Origin: Actinomadura graeca | Lineage (GTDB): Bacteria > Actinomycetota > Actinomycetes > Streptosporangiales > Streptosporangiaceae | Reading direction: 5' to 3' | DNA: 64,000 bases | Assembly (NCBI RefSeq): GCF_019175365.1 | Contig: NZ_CP059572.1 | Location: forward strand, 3,286,001-3,350,000 | Shown: piece after piece, positions 7,993 to 15,825 of the stretch | How the letters are laid out: each line of letters begins with the position of its first letter | Position numbering within the stretch: the first letter of the stretch is position 1 | The notes under the pieces: model-generated | What the model saw: the letters and a program-made list of their open reading frames with translations, nothing else | Databases searched by the model: none | What the model was told of the DNA's origin: nothing | Program-made: the position numbers and the translations under genes

Positions 7993-8684
7993 TCGAGCGC
8001 GACTGCTACGACGACCGTCTGCACACCGGTTCGTCCCGCTCGGTCGTCCTGACCGCCAACGACGACGGCAAGGTGCACGTCGACGAGGAGTCCGACGAGG
8101 CGCGCATGTTCATCCGGCAGCACTACCGCGAGGCCGAGGCCCGGATCGAGCTGGCCAACGGCGACGCGCCCGTGGGCCTGCAGTTCACCCCGGACGAGGC
8201 GGAGGAGTACGCGTTCAAGCTGCTGGAGCTGGCCGCCCTCGCCCGACGCGGGCAGTCCGACGGCGGACGAGCGCCCCGCACGGTCGCAATGTGCGGGGCG
8301 CTCGCACTTCAAATGGCGCGAATTCGTCAGCTAGGCCAGGTGCCTTCCGCAGGCGTCCCGGGCATGGTGCCGCGGCGTCACATCGCCTGCCGCGAGCACC
8401 TCGGCCAGCGCGCCGGCGAACCTCTCCAGTGCCTCCACACGGCCCATCGGAACCGCAGACTCCCCCGCACCGTCGTCGCGGCGGCACAGCCACGTCTGCC
8501 CGTCGTCGTCGGTCAACACGATGACCTTCGTACCCGCGAGGTGGAACGTGGCGTCCTTGTGACCACCCGCGTTCAGCACCTCCTCCATGCTCTGGCCGCT
8601 CATCTGGTGACCTCCCGGAGTTGCTCGCGCGCCTTCCTGACCTCCGGCACCGCCGCCCACGGGCGGGTGCCGGTGAGGATGTGA
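7896..8684 (+). CDS. Unknown protein; only the first ~125 residues look genuine
   Basis: Unrecognised. The N-terminus ETRVGGYILKGGTGVYMLLD recurs at 10214. Residues 33-125 are acidic and balanced like a real soluble protein (NDDGKVHVDEESDEARMF, TPDEAEEYAFKLLELAALA). Beyond residue 125 the frame enters a perfect terminator-like hairpin (8268-8304) and then runs antisense to the 90-residue gene and the end of the second XRE gene, with no stop until 8684. The composition there becomes Arg/His/Leu-rich, as in shadow frames. I infer that the original end was near 8265 and that its stop was lost or shifted. It starts inside the stop of the 99-residue gene. Confidence 0.5.
   Translation: MSDAGETRVGGYILKGGTGVYMLLDPETEDPRVERDCYDDRLHTGSSRSVVLTANDDGKVHVDEESDEARMFIRQHYREAEARIELANGDAPVGLQFTPDEAEEYAFKLLELAALARRGQSDGGRAPRTVAMCGALALQMARIRQLGQVPSAGVPGMVPRRHIACREHLGQRAGEPLQCLHTAHRNRRLPRTVVAAAQPRLPVVVGQHDDLRTREVERGVLVTTRVQHLLHALAAHLVTSRSCSRAFLTSGTAAHGRVPVRM
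8268..8304. terminator. Bidirectional terminator-like hairpin
   Basis: Perfect 14-base stem: CGAGCGCCCCGCAC and GTGCGGGGCGCTCG with a nine-base loop. It lies between the rightward small-protein genes and the leftward 90-residue gene, where convergent transcripts should end. There is no clear U-tract. Confidence 0.7.
8331..8603 (-). CDS. Small conserved-looking protein coupled to the XRE regulator
   Basis: Protein of 90 residues, unrecognised. It starts at 8603 with ATG overlapping the TGA of the regulator (ATGA), the classic arrangement of an XRE regulator and its small partner in actinomycetes. Notable are GTKVIVLTDDDGQTWLCRRDD and a helical ERFAGALAEVLAAG. It ends just before the hairpin at 8268-8304. 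It could be a target protein or antagonist of the regulator, like the small DUF397 proteins that usually follow such regulators, but it does not show their typical sequence. The overlapping rightward frame makes this strand assignment an inference. Confidence 0.6.
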   Translation of the reverse strand: MSGQSMEEVLNAGGHKDATFHLAGTKVIVLTDDDGQTWLCRRDDGAGESAVPMGRVEALERFAGALAEVLAAGDVTPRHHARDACGRHLA

Positions 8685-9727
8685 CGAACATGGATGTCCA
8701 TCCGCCGGGATGTCAGCAGCGGCGCGACCAGAGCCACCGAGGCGACTCCCTCGGTCATCGCACCGACGTCCCCGGCCCGGATCGCTGACTTGGTCAGCCG
8801 GGCCCGGTAGAGCCCGGCGAGCAGTGGGGATTGCGACTCCACCCCAGCGACGGCCTTCCGCAGATCCACAGCACCAAGAGCGTGAAGGCCGCAATCGGCG
8901 AGGGCGATCCCCGAGTTCGCCATCACCTCGGCAGCATCGGCGGGGTTCAATCGTGAGGCGAGTGCTTGAGCCTCCTCCAGCGCACGCCGGACTGGGCGCT
9001 CCTGGCCTGGCAGGACGGCCAGCGACCGGGCCAGGCGCACCAGGAGGGCGGCCCGGGTGGCGTCGTCGAGGTCATGCAGGGCCAGGCCACGACGGACGTA
9101 TTCGGCCGCGCGGAATCGGGGCTTGCCGTAGGTGCGGATCAGAGACAGCGTCGAGTAAGCGTTGGCCTGCGCGCAGGTATCGCGCCCCTTCCCAGCGAGG
9201 GCGAGGGACAGGTTGGCGACACGCTCGGCATTGTCGAGGTCGCGGGTGTCGTGCAAGATGAGCGCCGCGTGGCGGGCGAGGCCGGATGCAGCGGATTGCA
9301 GGCCCGTGTCGGTGCCGAGCATGGCGGGCGCGACAAGACGGACGTGGCGAAGCGCCTCGCGGACGAGGGGCGCCCCGCCGATCTGTTCCTCGGTGTAGGC
9401 AAGGCGGTCTGCGAGCAGCCGCACATACGAGGCATCGCGGTAGGGGTGCCTCCCGGTCGCCGGCGGGGTCAGTGCGACGCTGGCCGCCGACGCCAGAAAA
9501 CGGCGTCGTCTCACAGGGTCGTCCTCCTCGCTGGGGACGAGTTCCAGTTCCCAGCCCACGGTACGCAGAAGCCGCGCGGCTTTGGCCATGCCGGGATCGC
9601 GTTTGCCGGCCAGCACCATCGAAACCCATGGCTGCGAGACGTCGAGCTTGCGTGCGAGTGCCGCCCCTGACCAGCCGTGACGCTTCATGACGACGGAGAA
9701 CGCATCTCCCAGGCTGCTGACGCCCAT
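8600..9727 (-). CDS. XRE-family transcriptional regulator with TPR-like C-terminus
   Basis: Intact regulator of 375 residues. The N-terminal helix-turn-helix (about residues 6-60: MKRHGWSGAALARKLDVSQP followed by WVSMVLAGKRDP) is followed by a short linker with RRRRFLASAA and then helical repeats to the C-terminus, as in the large actinomycete group of XRE regulators with TPR-like tails. The ATG at 9727 is the only good start; a 13-base palindrome lies just upstream. It is divergent from the second copy of the duplicated small gene and is coupled to the 90-residue gene, so it most likely represses that unit and itself. Confidence 0.85.
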   Translation of the reverse strand: MGVSSLGDAFSVVMKRHGWSGAALARKLDVSQPWVSMVLAGKRDPGMAKAARLLRTVGWELELVPSEEDDPVRRRRFLASAASVALTPPATGRHPYRDASYVRLLADRLAYTEEQIGGAPLVREALRHVRLVAPAMLGTDTGLQSAASGLARHAALILHDTRDLDNAERVANLSLALAGKGRDTCAQANAYSTLSLIRTYGKPRFRAAEYVRRGLALHDLDDATRAALLVRLARSLAVLPGQERPVRRALEEAQALASRLNPADAAEVMANSGIALADCGLHALGAVDLRKAVAGVESQSPLLAGLYRARLTKSAIRAGDVGAMTEGVASVALVAPLLTSRRMDIHVRHILTGTRPWAAVPEVRKAREQLREVTR

Positions 9728-9740
9728 GCCCCGGAACGTA

Positions 9741-9753
9741 TAACGGACCGTTA
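9741..9753. promoter_or_regulatory. Probable operator of the XRE regulator
   Basis: TAACGG-A-CCGTTA, a perfect 13-base palindrome 14 bases upstream of the regulator start codon, in the region divergent with the small gene at 9918. Its position fits autoregulation. Confidence 0.5.
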
Positions 9754-9856
9754 GAGGTTGACTACCGGCCGCGCTGAGTCGCTGCTTGTCTGCGAGGCGA
9801 AGTCCTCGATTCCCGATGACTGGGCGACCCCGGCCGGTGCGCGAACACCGGTGCTC

Positions 9857-10310
9857 CGGGGCCTGACCGGAACGGAGGCCCGGCTATGGACAGGGTAACG
9901 AACTACGCGGAGCGGACATGAGCGATCGCTTCGACGGCACCGAGCACCGGCACGCGTACCCGAAGCTTCACGACTTGATGGGCACCTTGCAGGGTCGCCG
10001 CTTCGCCGTGCACCTGCGGGCCAGCCCGCTGGCCATCATCGTCACCAGGCCGGACGATCCGACGGATGCCAGGCAGACGGTCACATGCAAACCGCGCGCC
10101 ACCGACCAGGACCGGATGTGGTTCTACGACGACGCCAACGGCGAGCCGATCGCCGAAGCCGAGGACATCATCGGCGCCGCGGTCATCATCGCCGGCAACC
10201 TGACCCCGACGCCATGAGCGGCACCGAGGAGACCCGCGTGGGCGGCTACATCCTCAAGGGCGGCACCGGCGTCTACATGCTCCTGGACCCCGAAACCGAA
10301 GACCCCCGCG
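9857..10310 (+). repeat. Duplicated unit, copy 2
   Basis: Second copy of the unit at 7541-7992, same orientation, ending after GACCCCCGCG. Downstream sequence differs from that after copy 1, so 10310 is a clean junction. It fuses the unit to an unrelated gene 3' end. Confidence 0.9.
9918..10217 (+). CDS. Conserved small protein, copy 2
   Basis: Protein of 99 residues, nearly identical to the product of 7600-7899 (differences at residues 2, 3, about 50, 61 and 92). The start at 9918 has GGAG seven bases upstream. It is divergent from the XRE regulator at 9727, with the palindrome 9741-9753 between them. The stop overlaps the next ATG at 10214. The very low divergence, with all changes conservative, suggests a recent duplication or continuing gene conversion. 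Function is unknown. Confidence 0.75.
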   Translation: MSDRFDGTEHRHAYPKLHDLMGTLQGRRFAVHLRASPLAIIVTRPDDPTDARQTVTCKPRATDQDRMWFYDDANGEPIAEAEDIIGAAVIIAGNLTPTP

Positions 10311-10479
10311 CGACGATCATCTCTCGGGCAACGGGACGTGGCGTGCCCGCACTCTCGACGGCGAGGCCAAGACCTACCAGCCGCCGGACGAGATCGAGCG
10401 CCCCGCGCTGTGGGTCGCCGAGCAGTTCGTCCCCGCCACCGACGAACCCGCCGCCGAGGAGGGCACGGATGCCGGATGA
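10214..10479 (+). pseudogene. Chimera: 5' end of the duplicated gene joined out of frame to another gene's 3' end
   Basis: The first 32 codons repeat the start of the gene at 7896 (ETRVGGYILKGGTGVYMLLD). After the junction at 10310 the genuine reading frame changes. In the frame ending with TGA at 10477 one reads RDDHLSGNGTWRARTLDG, then YQPPDEIERPALWVAEQF, a sensible protein end. The frame continuing from the start codon gives Ser/Arg/Pro-rich nonsense. So two gene fragments were joined with a frame mismatch. The product is probably non-functional, though the fused frame stays open into the next gene. Confidence 0.65.
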
Positions 10480-10807
10480 ACTGGACACCGAGCCGCCCGG
10501 ACCGCTGGACGCGCTACACGCCGCCGTCCGCCGCCGCGCCCCGCAGACCTCGGCGACCTCCGCCCGCCCGGCCGGGACCTTCTACCGGTCGACACCGGAG
10601 CGGCGCGCGGCCACCGAGGACGCCTTACGCCTGCGCGTCTCCTGTCAGAAGGAACCCGAGCGGATGATCACCTGGGACGAACACGGCGGCGTCTACCGAT
10701 GTACCACCGGCCCGGACGTGGGCGAGGCCGTCCCGGCCGACACCGAAAAGGCCACCGCCCGGAACACCGAGGCGCCCGGCGCGTCGGCTGATCCGACGGG
10801 CGAGTAG
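10469..10807 (+). CDS. Hypothetical protein, 112 residues
   Basis: Unrecognised acidic, hydrophilic protein. The ATG at 10469 has GAGGAGGGC about seven bases upstream and overlaps the end of the preceding fragment by 11 bases, as a co-translated partner would. It has FYRSTPERRAATEDALRLRV and MITWDEHGGVYRC, then a disordered Ala/Thr/Glu tail. The frame is the same as that of the chimeric fragment, so read-through fusion is possible. It probably belonged to the operon whose 5' part was replaced by the duplication. Confidence 0.5.
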   Translation: MPDELDTEPPGPLDALHAAVRRRAPQTSATSARPAGTFYRSTPERRAATEDALRLRVSCQKEPERMITWDEHGGVYRCTTGPDVGEAVPADTEKATARNTEAPGASADPTGE

Positions 10808-10856
10808 AGCGGGGCGGCGGCGCTTCGCCGGTGACCGCTGGCGCAACCGTCCCACC

Positions 10857-11450
10857 GTGGCCCCGGATTTGCGTGCATCGCGTCCGGGGGCCGTGCTCGC
10901 CGTGCGGGCCGATGTCGTCGATGACGCGGCCGGTGCATCGGAGGTATGCACGACCGTCACGCGGCTGAGTGACAAGGGCACGGTCGTGCAGCTTCGTCCC
11001 AAGACCGAGGCGGGCTGGCGCGTGATCGCGATGTCGGGCCACCTTGTGGAGCTGTGCCGCCGCCGTATCGCGATGGCGTGGCCGCACCCGACCGGACGAT
11101 CACGATCGTCACGGCCGACGGCGACGAGGAAGGCGCCACGCCGCAGAGGTGGGCCTGCTGTTCCCCAGCCTGCCCGGCGGGGTGCGCAACCCCTCCAACG
11201 CCAACCGGGACATTAAGGACGTGCTCGACCGGGCCGGACGCTGGCAGGTTCGGACGGTTGACGTCCCACACCCTCCGGCGGACGGTGGCGACCCGCCTGG
11301 AGGACGAGGCCGACCTGAGCGCCCGCGCGATCGCCGACCACCTCGGCCACGCCAAGCCGAGCATGACCCAGGATGTCTACCTGGGGCGCAACGTGGCATC
11401 CGCCAAGGCGGCCTTGTCCTGGGCAAGGTTGCCTACCAAGGTGGGCATAA
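10857..11450 (+). pseudogene. Tyrosine recombinase (phage-type integrase) remnant
   Basis: C-terminal catalytic domain of an integrase split over three frames. VVQLRPKTEAGWRVIAMSG is in one frame (near 10985). GLLFPSLPGGVRNPSNANRD is in a second (near 11155). SHTLRRTVATRLEDE, HLGHAKPSM and QDVYLGR with the HxxR, HLGH and Tyr catalytic motifs are in a third (11260-11400). At least two frameshifts are needed, and the N-terminal DNA-binding part is gone. No stop follows in the last frame until after the tmRNA gene. The remnant lies about 60 bases from the 3' end of the tmRNA gene, a classic integration target, so it probably brought in the island now at 4840-11510. Confidence 0.85.
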
Positions 11451-11466
11451 AGTGGGAATGCAGCAG

Positions 11467-11505
11467 AGAAGCCGCCGACCAGACGGTGTCTGATCAGCGG
11501 CTTCT
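11467..11505. terminator. Hairpin after the tmRNA gene
   Basis: AGAAGCCGC and GCGGCTTCT form a perfect outer stem. An inner GACCAGAC/GTCTGATC stem with one mismatch extends it, with a GGT loop. It lies just past the tmRNA 3' end and also ends the integrase remnant. Confidence 0.6.
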
Positions 11506-11512
11506 TGTGTCG

Positions 11513-11881
11513 TGGAGGTGGCGGGAATCGAACCCGCGTCCTTCGGTAATGAGTCAGGGCTTCTCCGGGTGCAGCCTGCTCGGCGTTTTCTCAGCCCCGG
11601 CGCTCATGCAGGCAAGTCGCCGACGGGCTCAGCCGCTGTTTGTTTTTCCTACAGGCCCCGCGACCGGGCTTGCAGGTGGAGTCTCCTTACGATGCCAGAC
11701 CCCGGGTCGGAGACGCTCCCGGGCTGACAGAGTTCGCTACTCGCCTCAGGCGGCGAGGGCGAACTCGGACTGCTTCTTGTTGGCAGTTGTGGTTTGCTGT
11801 CACAGGATTTACGAGGTCACGACAGCAACCCTCGACCCGCTTCCCCTGGCTCGATCGACCGAAGTCGAAGCCGGTCACCCC
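11513..11881 (-). ncRNA. ssrA: tmRNA (transfer-messenger RNA)
   Basis: Ribosome-rescue RNA of about 369 bases. The 5' end GGGGGTGACC pairs with 3' CCACCTCC to form the acceptor stem. The T-arm is GCGGGTTCGATTCCCGC, near 11522-11540. CCA is not encoded and must be added. The tag reading frame, 11784 down to 11746, encodes ANKKQSEFALAA followed by TGA, of the actinobacterial type ending in ALAA. SmpB, its protein partner, is encoded at 14145-14618 on the same strand, with one gene between. The 3' end was probably used as an integration site. Confidence 0.97.
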
Positions 11882-12189
11882 CATGTTGAGTTGTCAAAGC
11901 GGCCGTCCGGGGACGTCCGCACCATGACGCTACAAGAGTAACGCGTCCGGGGGCAACGTGATTCCCGTGGGGGCGCACGTGAAACCCCGGTGGACGCGTC
12001 GCGCCCACCGGGGTCGACCGGCAGGGTCGGGCCGGTCCGGACGGCAGAGCCTCCCCCGAGACGAGGCTCTGGTCTCATCACGGCGACTGGAACCCGCAAC
12101 CCCCCAGGCGGAGCCCCAGTCACTTGGGAAGACGCAAGGGAGGGCACTGGAGGTTGCGTGCTCGGCGGTAAAGGGTTGCCAAAACCGGG
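11882..12189. other. Gap with two terminator-like hairpins
   Basis: 308 bases without a gene. Two perfect nine-base stems are visible: CAGAGCCTC/GAGGCTCTG at 12045-12071 and CCCCGGTGG/CCACCGGGG at 11985-12013. On the minus strand they follow the PBP homologue and precede the tmRNA, so they probably separate these transcripts. The tmRNA promoter should lie in 11882-11980; I could not pick convincing -35/-10 boxes. Confidence 0.55.
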
Positions 12190-14148
12190 TCAGGGGGTGC
12201 CTCTGCTGCCGGACGGGACGCCGCGGAGGAACGTGGCGGCGACCTTGGCGGCGGAGACGTGGCCTTCGAGGGCCACGGCGAAGGCGAGGTCGCCTCGGGA
12301 GCCCACGAACCAGGAGATCTCGCGTTTCTGGCCGCCCTCGGTGACGGCGGGCAGGGCGGCGACGCCGACGACGTCGCCGGACACGCGGGCGGGGGTGGCG
12401 AGGCCGGTCCTGATGGAGCGGGAGAGGAGCTTCTTGAGGCTGGAGATGGATTCGCGCTGGAGGTTGGTGGGCGGGACCTGGTCGGCCTTGGAGATGTCCT
12501 TGAGGATGTAGGGGGCCTTCCAGGTGCCGTTCTGGGCGGCGGCGGCGACCAGGGCCATGGCGAGGGGGCTGACCTGGACCTTGCCCTCGCCGATCATGGT
12601 GGCGGCCTTCTCGCCGTCGTTGGCGGGGGCCGGGACCGAGCCGGTGAAGGCGGGGACGGACAGCCCCCAGTCCTTGCCGAGGCCGAGACGGGACGCCTCC
12701 GCCATGAGCGTCTGCGCGCTGAGCCTGCCGCCGAGCTGGGCGAGGGTCGTCCGGCAGGAGTAGGCGAAGTGGGTGCCGAAGCCCCCGTCGGGGCGCGCCT
12801 TGTTGGTGAAGGTCAGGCCGCCGACGGTGACGGTGCCGGGGCAGGTCGTCTCGGTGGACTGGTTCATCCCGGCCTCGGAGAACAGGGCCTCGGCGGAGAC
12901 GATCCCGAAGGTCATGCCGGGCGGGTAGCGGCCCTCGAACGCGAGGTTCCTGCCGCTGGTCAGGTGGTTGGACACGGCGAGGACCTCGCCGGTGCTCGGG
13001 CGGAGGGCGACGAGTGAGCCGGTGACGGGCAGGCCGGCGAGGGCGTTGTCGGCCCTGCGCTGCATGGTGGGCTCAAGGGTCATGCGGACGTCCTGCGGCG
13101 GCTGGCCCGGCCAGGAGCGCAGTTCCTCGGTGTTCTTGCCGGTCGGGTCCTGCGCGACGACCCGGACGGTCGGGGTGCCGGCCAGGCGGCGCTGCTGGAG
13201 GAGCTGGACGCCGCTGACGCCGATGGTGTCGCCGGGCTGGTAGGGGGCGCCGACCTGCTGGAGCGTGTCGGCGGTGGCGGGGCCGAGGCTGCCGATCAGC
13301 TCCGGCGCGTACATGGGGTCGATGGGGACCTTGACGGGCTCGAAGTGCAGCCCGTCGATCTGGCGGAGCCGCTGGATGAGCGCGTTGTGGTCGGGGACCT
13401 GGAGGGTCAGCAGCGGCAGGAACTGCTGCGGCGGCGCGGAGCGGACGCGGCCGAGCAGGCGCTCGGAGTCCAGCCGGCGGCCGCCGTCGATCTTGGTCTG
13501 GCGGGCGAGGCCGTCCAGGGTGCGCTGCTGGTCCGCGAGGCGCCCGGGGTACACGCCGACGTTGTAGGCCCAGACCTCGCGCAGGACGGAGCGGCCCTGG
13601 TTGTCGCGGATGGGGGCGCGTTTCGGGACCTCGGTCAGCACCGCGAGCCGCTGGCCCGGCTTCAGCTTCGGGTTGATGATGGACGGGTCCCAGACGACCT
13701 TCCACCTGCCGCCCTGGCGCCGCAGGTGCAGCAGGCCCGTGTACGTCCAGGGCTGGCCGTTCTCGCCGAGGTCGACCTTGACCGAGAAGCGGGCGTCGGC
13801 CTCGTCGCCCTTCTTGTCGATCGCCTTGACGTCGGTGTCCTGGCCGGGGACGCCGAGGGCGAGGCGCAGCGACGCGGCGTCGAGCTGGGCGCGGACCTGG
13901 CCGAGGGCGTCGGAGACCTCCTTGCGGTCGGCGCCGACCGTCCGCTTGGCGGCCGCCGGGTAGTTGCCGACCTCCCAGGCGATCAGGAAGTCGCGGACGG
14001 CGGGCATCGCGGACGGCTCCGCCCAGCAGCCCGTCGTGAGCGTGCCGACGAGCGCGCCGCAGGACGCGATCGAGATCACCCGGCGCCGTACGGTGCGCGT
14101 GCCCCGCGGGGCGCGTCCGTGACCTCGACTGAGCATCGACACCCTCAC
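12190..14148 (-). CDS. Penicillin-binding-protein homologue with all catalytic motifs lost
   Basis: Exported protein of 652 residues with the layout of MecA/PBP2a-like transpeptidases: N-terminal membrane or lipoprotein-like signal (about residues 22-42, ending TLTTGC), an NTF2-like domain (about 45-160), a PBP dimerisation region and a C-terminal transpeptidase fold (about 355-645). The active-site motifs are changed. SxxK in the YPPG box reads MTFG (Ser and Lys both gone), SxN reads SCR, and the KTG strand reads GVAALPA. It therefore cannot acylate beta-lactams or crosslink stems by the known mechanism; a scaffold or sensor role is inferred. The GTG start overlaps the smpB stop; an ATG at 14136 is an alternative. 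Confidence 0.88.
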   Translation of the reverse strand: MRVSMLSRGHGRAPRGTRTVRRRVISIASCGALVGTLTTGCWAEPSAMPAVRDFLIAWEVGNYPAAAKRTVGADRKEVSDALGQVRAQLDAASLRLALGVPGQDTDVKAIDKKGDEADARFSVKVDLGENGQPWTYTGLLHLRRQGGRWKVVWDPSIINPKLKPGQRLAVLTEVPKRAPIRDNQGRSVLREVWAYNVGVYPGRLADQQRTLDGLARQTKIDGGRRLDSERLLGRVRSAPPQQFLPLLTLQVPDHNALIQRLRQIDGLHFEPVKVPIDPMYAPELIGSLGPATADTLQQVGAPYQPGDTIGVSGVQLLQQRRLAGTPTVRVVAQDPTGKNTEELRSWPGQPPQDVRMTLEPTMQRRADNALAGLPVTGSLVALRPSTGEVLAVSNHLTSGRNLAFEGRYPPGMTFGIVSAEALFSEAGMNQSTETTCPGTVTVGGLTFTNKARPDGGFGTHFAYSCRTTLAQLGGRLSAQTLMAEASRLGLGKDWGLSVPAFTGSVPAPANDGEKAATMIGEGKVQVSPLAMALVAAAAQNGTWKAPYILKDISKADQVPPTNLQRESISSLKKLLSRSIRTGLATPARVSGDVVGVAALPAVTEGGQKREISWFVGSRGDLAFAVALEGHVSAAKVAATFLRGVPSGSRGTP

Positions 14149-14618
14149 CGTCTCCTGAACCGGGCCGCCGCGGCCTTCTGCATCTCCCGGTCGGCTTCCC
14201 GCTTGGCGATGGCCTGCCGCTTGTCGTAGGACTTCTTACCACGGGCCAGGCCGATCTCGACCTTGGCCTTGCCGTCCTTGAAGTACAGCGCGAGGGGTAT
14301 CAGCGTCCACCCGGGCTCGGACGACTTGGCGATGATCTTCTGGATCTCGCGGCGGTGCAGCAGCAGCTTGCGGCGGCGCCGGGGGGCGTGGTTCGTCCAG
14401 GTGCCCTGCGTGTACTCGGGGATGTGGACGTGCTCCAGCCACACCTCGCCGTCCATCACGTGGGCGTACCCGTCGGCGAGGGACGCGCGTCCGGCGCGCA
14501 GCGCCTTCACCTCGGTGCCCATGAGCACCATGCCCGCTTCCCAGGTGTCGTCGATGTGGTAGTCGTAGCGGGCACGCTTGTTCTGGGCGATGAGCTTGCG
14601 CCCTGTGTCGCGTGGCAC
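14145..14618 (-). CDS. smpB: SsrA-binding protein SmpB
   Basis: tmRNA-binding protein of 157 residues that carries tmRNA into stalled ribosomes. Signature segments are [32 protein letters not shown] and the basic C-terminal tail [18 protein letters not shown], which helps occupy the empty mRNA channel. The GTG start at 14618 gives the normal length. The stop overlaps the PBP homologue's GTG start. The order ftsE-ftsX-smpB-tmRNA is conserved in many actinobacteria; here the PBP homologue is inserted between smpB and tmRNA. Confidence 0.98.
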   Translation of the reverse strand: MPRDTGRKLIAQNKRARYDYHIDDTWEAGMVLMGTEVKALRAGRASLADGYAHVMDGEVWLEHVHIPEYTQGTWTNHAPRRRRKLLLHRREIQKIIAKSSEPGWTLIPLALYFKDGKAKVEIGLARGKKSYDKRQAIAKREADREMQKAAAARFRRR

Positions 14619-14759
14619 GTGATCAGCCTCGGTCCTTGTCCGGCTCCGGTTCGTGCACCGGGCCCCTTCCCCGTCCGAAGGCGATCTTACGAGGACCGCC
14701 CCGGTGAGGTGGAACCGCTTTGTCCGACGGCCGGAACCGGCGGCCGGTTCGGCACCGGA

Positions 14760-15665
14760 TCAGATCTTCAGATATCTCCGCAGCGTAAGGAACGACGCGA
14801 TGGCGCACAGGAGCACGCCGAAGCAGATCGAGACGATGATCACGAAGACGACGTTGCTCCAGCCGAGCTTGCTGACGAGCTGGACGTCCTCGGCGAGCCG
14901 GTCGACGAGGAACAGCTTGCTGAACACCAGCAGGATCGAGGCGAACAGCCCGCCGATCATGCCCGCGATGGCGCCCTCCAGGATGAAGGGCATCTGGATA
15001 TAGGTGTTGGACGCGCCGACGAGCCGCATGATGCCCGTCTCCCGGCGCCGGTTGAACGCCGACAACCGGACGGTGTTGCCGACCAGCAGCACCGCGGCCA
15101 CCACCTGGATCAGGGCGATGAGCAGCGCGGCGACCTGGAGCCCGTTGAGGATCCGGAAGAACTTCTTCAGGATCTCCTGCTCGTTGATCACCGTGTCGAC
15201 GCCCGGCTGGCCGAGCATCGCCTGGGCGACCGCCTTGTACTCCTCCGGGTTCTTCAGCTTCACCCGGAACGAGTCGGGGATGTCGCCCTCGCGGGTGCTC
15301 TCCACGAAACCGGGCGATCCGGAGAAGCGGTCCTTGAACCGCGCGTACGCCTGCTGCTTGGTCTCGTACTGCACGTTGGAGACCTGGGACATCTTCTCCA
15401 GCTGCCCCTTGAGCGCGTCCCGCTGCTCGGGCGTGACGTCACGCTTCTGGCAGCTCTGGTTGGAGCTGGTCTTGGCGCACAGGAAGATCGAGACCTCGAT
15501 CTTGTCGTACCAGTAGCTCTTGGACTCGTCCACCTGGTTGCGCAGGAGCAGGCCGGTGCCGAAGAGCGCCATGGCGATGGCGACCGTGATGACGAGGGAG
15601 ATGGTCATCGTCATGTTCCGGCGGAGACCGATCCAGATCTCCTGGAGAACGAACTGTGCGCGCAT
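14760..15665 (-). CDS. ftsX: Cell-division permease-like protein FtsX
   Basis: Integral membrane partner of FtsE, 301 residues. It has a first membrane segment near residues 20-42, a large extracytoplasmic loop with a Cys pair (FLCAKTSSNQSCQK, about 62-75), and three further membrane segments from about residue 170 to the end, with the family's NTVRLSAFNRRRETGIMRLVGAS. In mycobacteria and streptomycetes FtsEX controls wall hydrolases at division sites through this loop. About 160 bases separate it from ftsE, more than usual, but the two are probably one operon. Confidence 0.97.
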   Translation of the reverse strand: MRAQFVLQEIWIGLRRNMTMTISLVITVAIAMALFGTGLLLRNQVDESKSYWYDKIEVSIFLCAKTSSNQSCQKRDVTPEQRDALKGQLEKMSQVSNVQYETKQQAYARFKDRFSGSPGFVESTREGDIPDSFRVKLKNPEEYKAVAQAMLGQPGVDTVINEQEILKKFFRILNGLQVAALLIALIQVVAAVLLVGNTVRLSAFNRRRETGIMRLVGASNTYIQMPFILEGAIAGMIGGLFASILLVFSKLFLVDRLAEDVQLVSKLGWSNVVFVIIVSICFGVLLCAIASFLTLRRYLKI

Positions 15666-15825
15666 GCCTCGCTGTCCTTGATCGCCTGTGTTCCGCCGGA
15701 AGCGCGGGCGCGGTGCGCGCCCTGTGGGCCGTGTCGTACGTCTGGGCTGTCGTACGCCCCGGCGAGAATCGTTGGTTCAGATGGTCGCGGGACCTGCCCG
15801 GACGTGGCGGCGGGCCCCGGATGGG

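Noticed and set aside
11882..11905. TTGACA on the minus strand just before tmRNA, as its -35 box
   Set aside because: It is only about 14 bases from the mature 5' end, so transcription from it would begin inside the RNA.
11054..11941. One open frame joining the integrase end and the tmRNA region as a single protein
   Set aside because: After about 11450 the frame reads straight through the terminator and the antisense of tmRNA; only the integrase motifs in its first third are genuine.
12080..12100. GGAACCCGCAAC resembling the tmRNA T-arm, as a possible second attachment site
   Set aside because: Only a few bases match the tmRNA 3' end and it lies on the wrong side of the gene for an island extending left.
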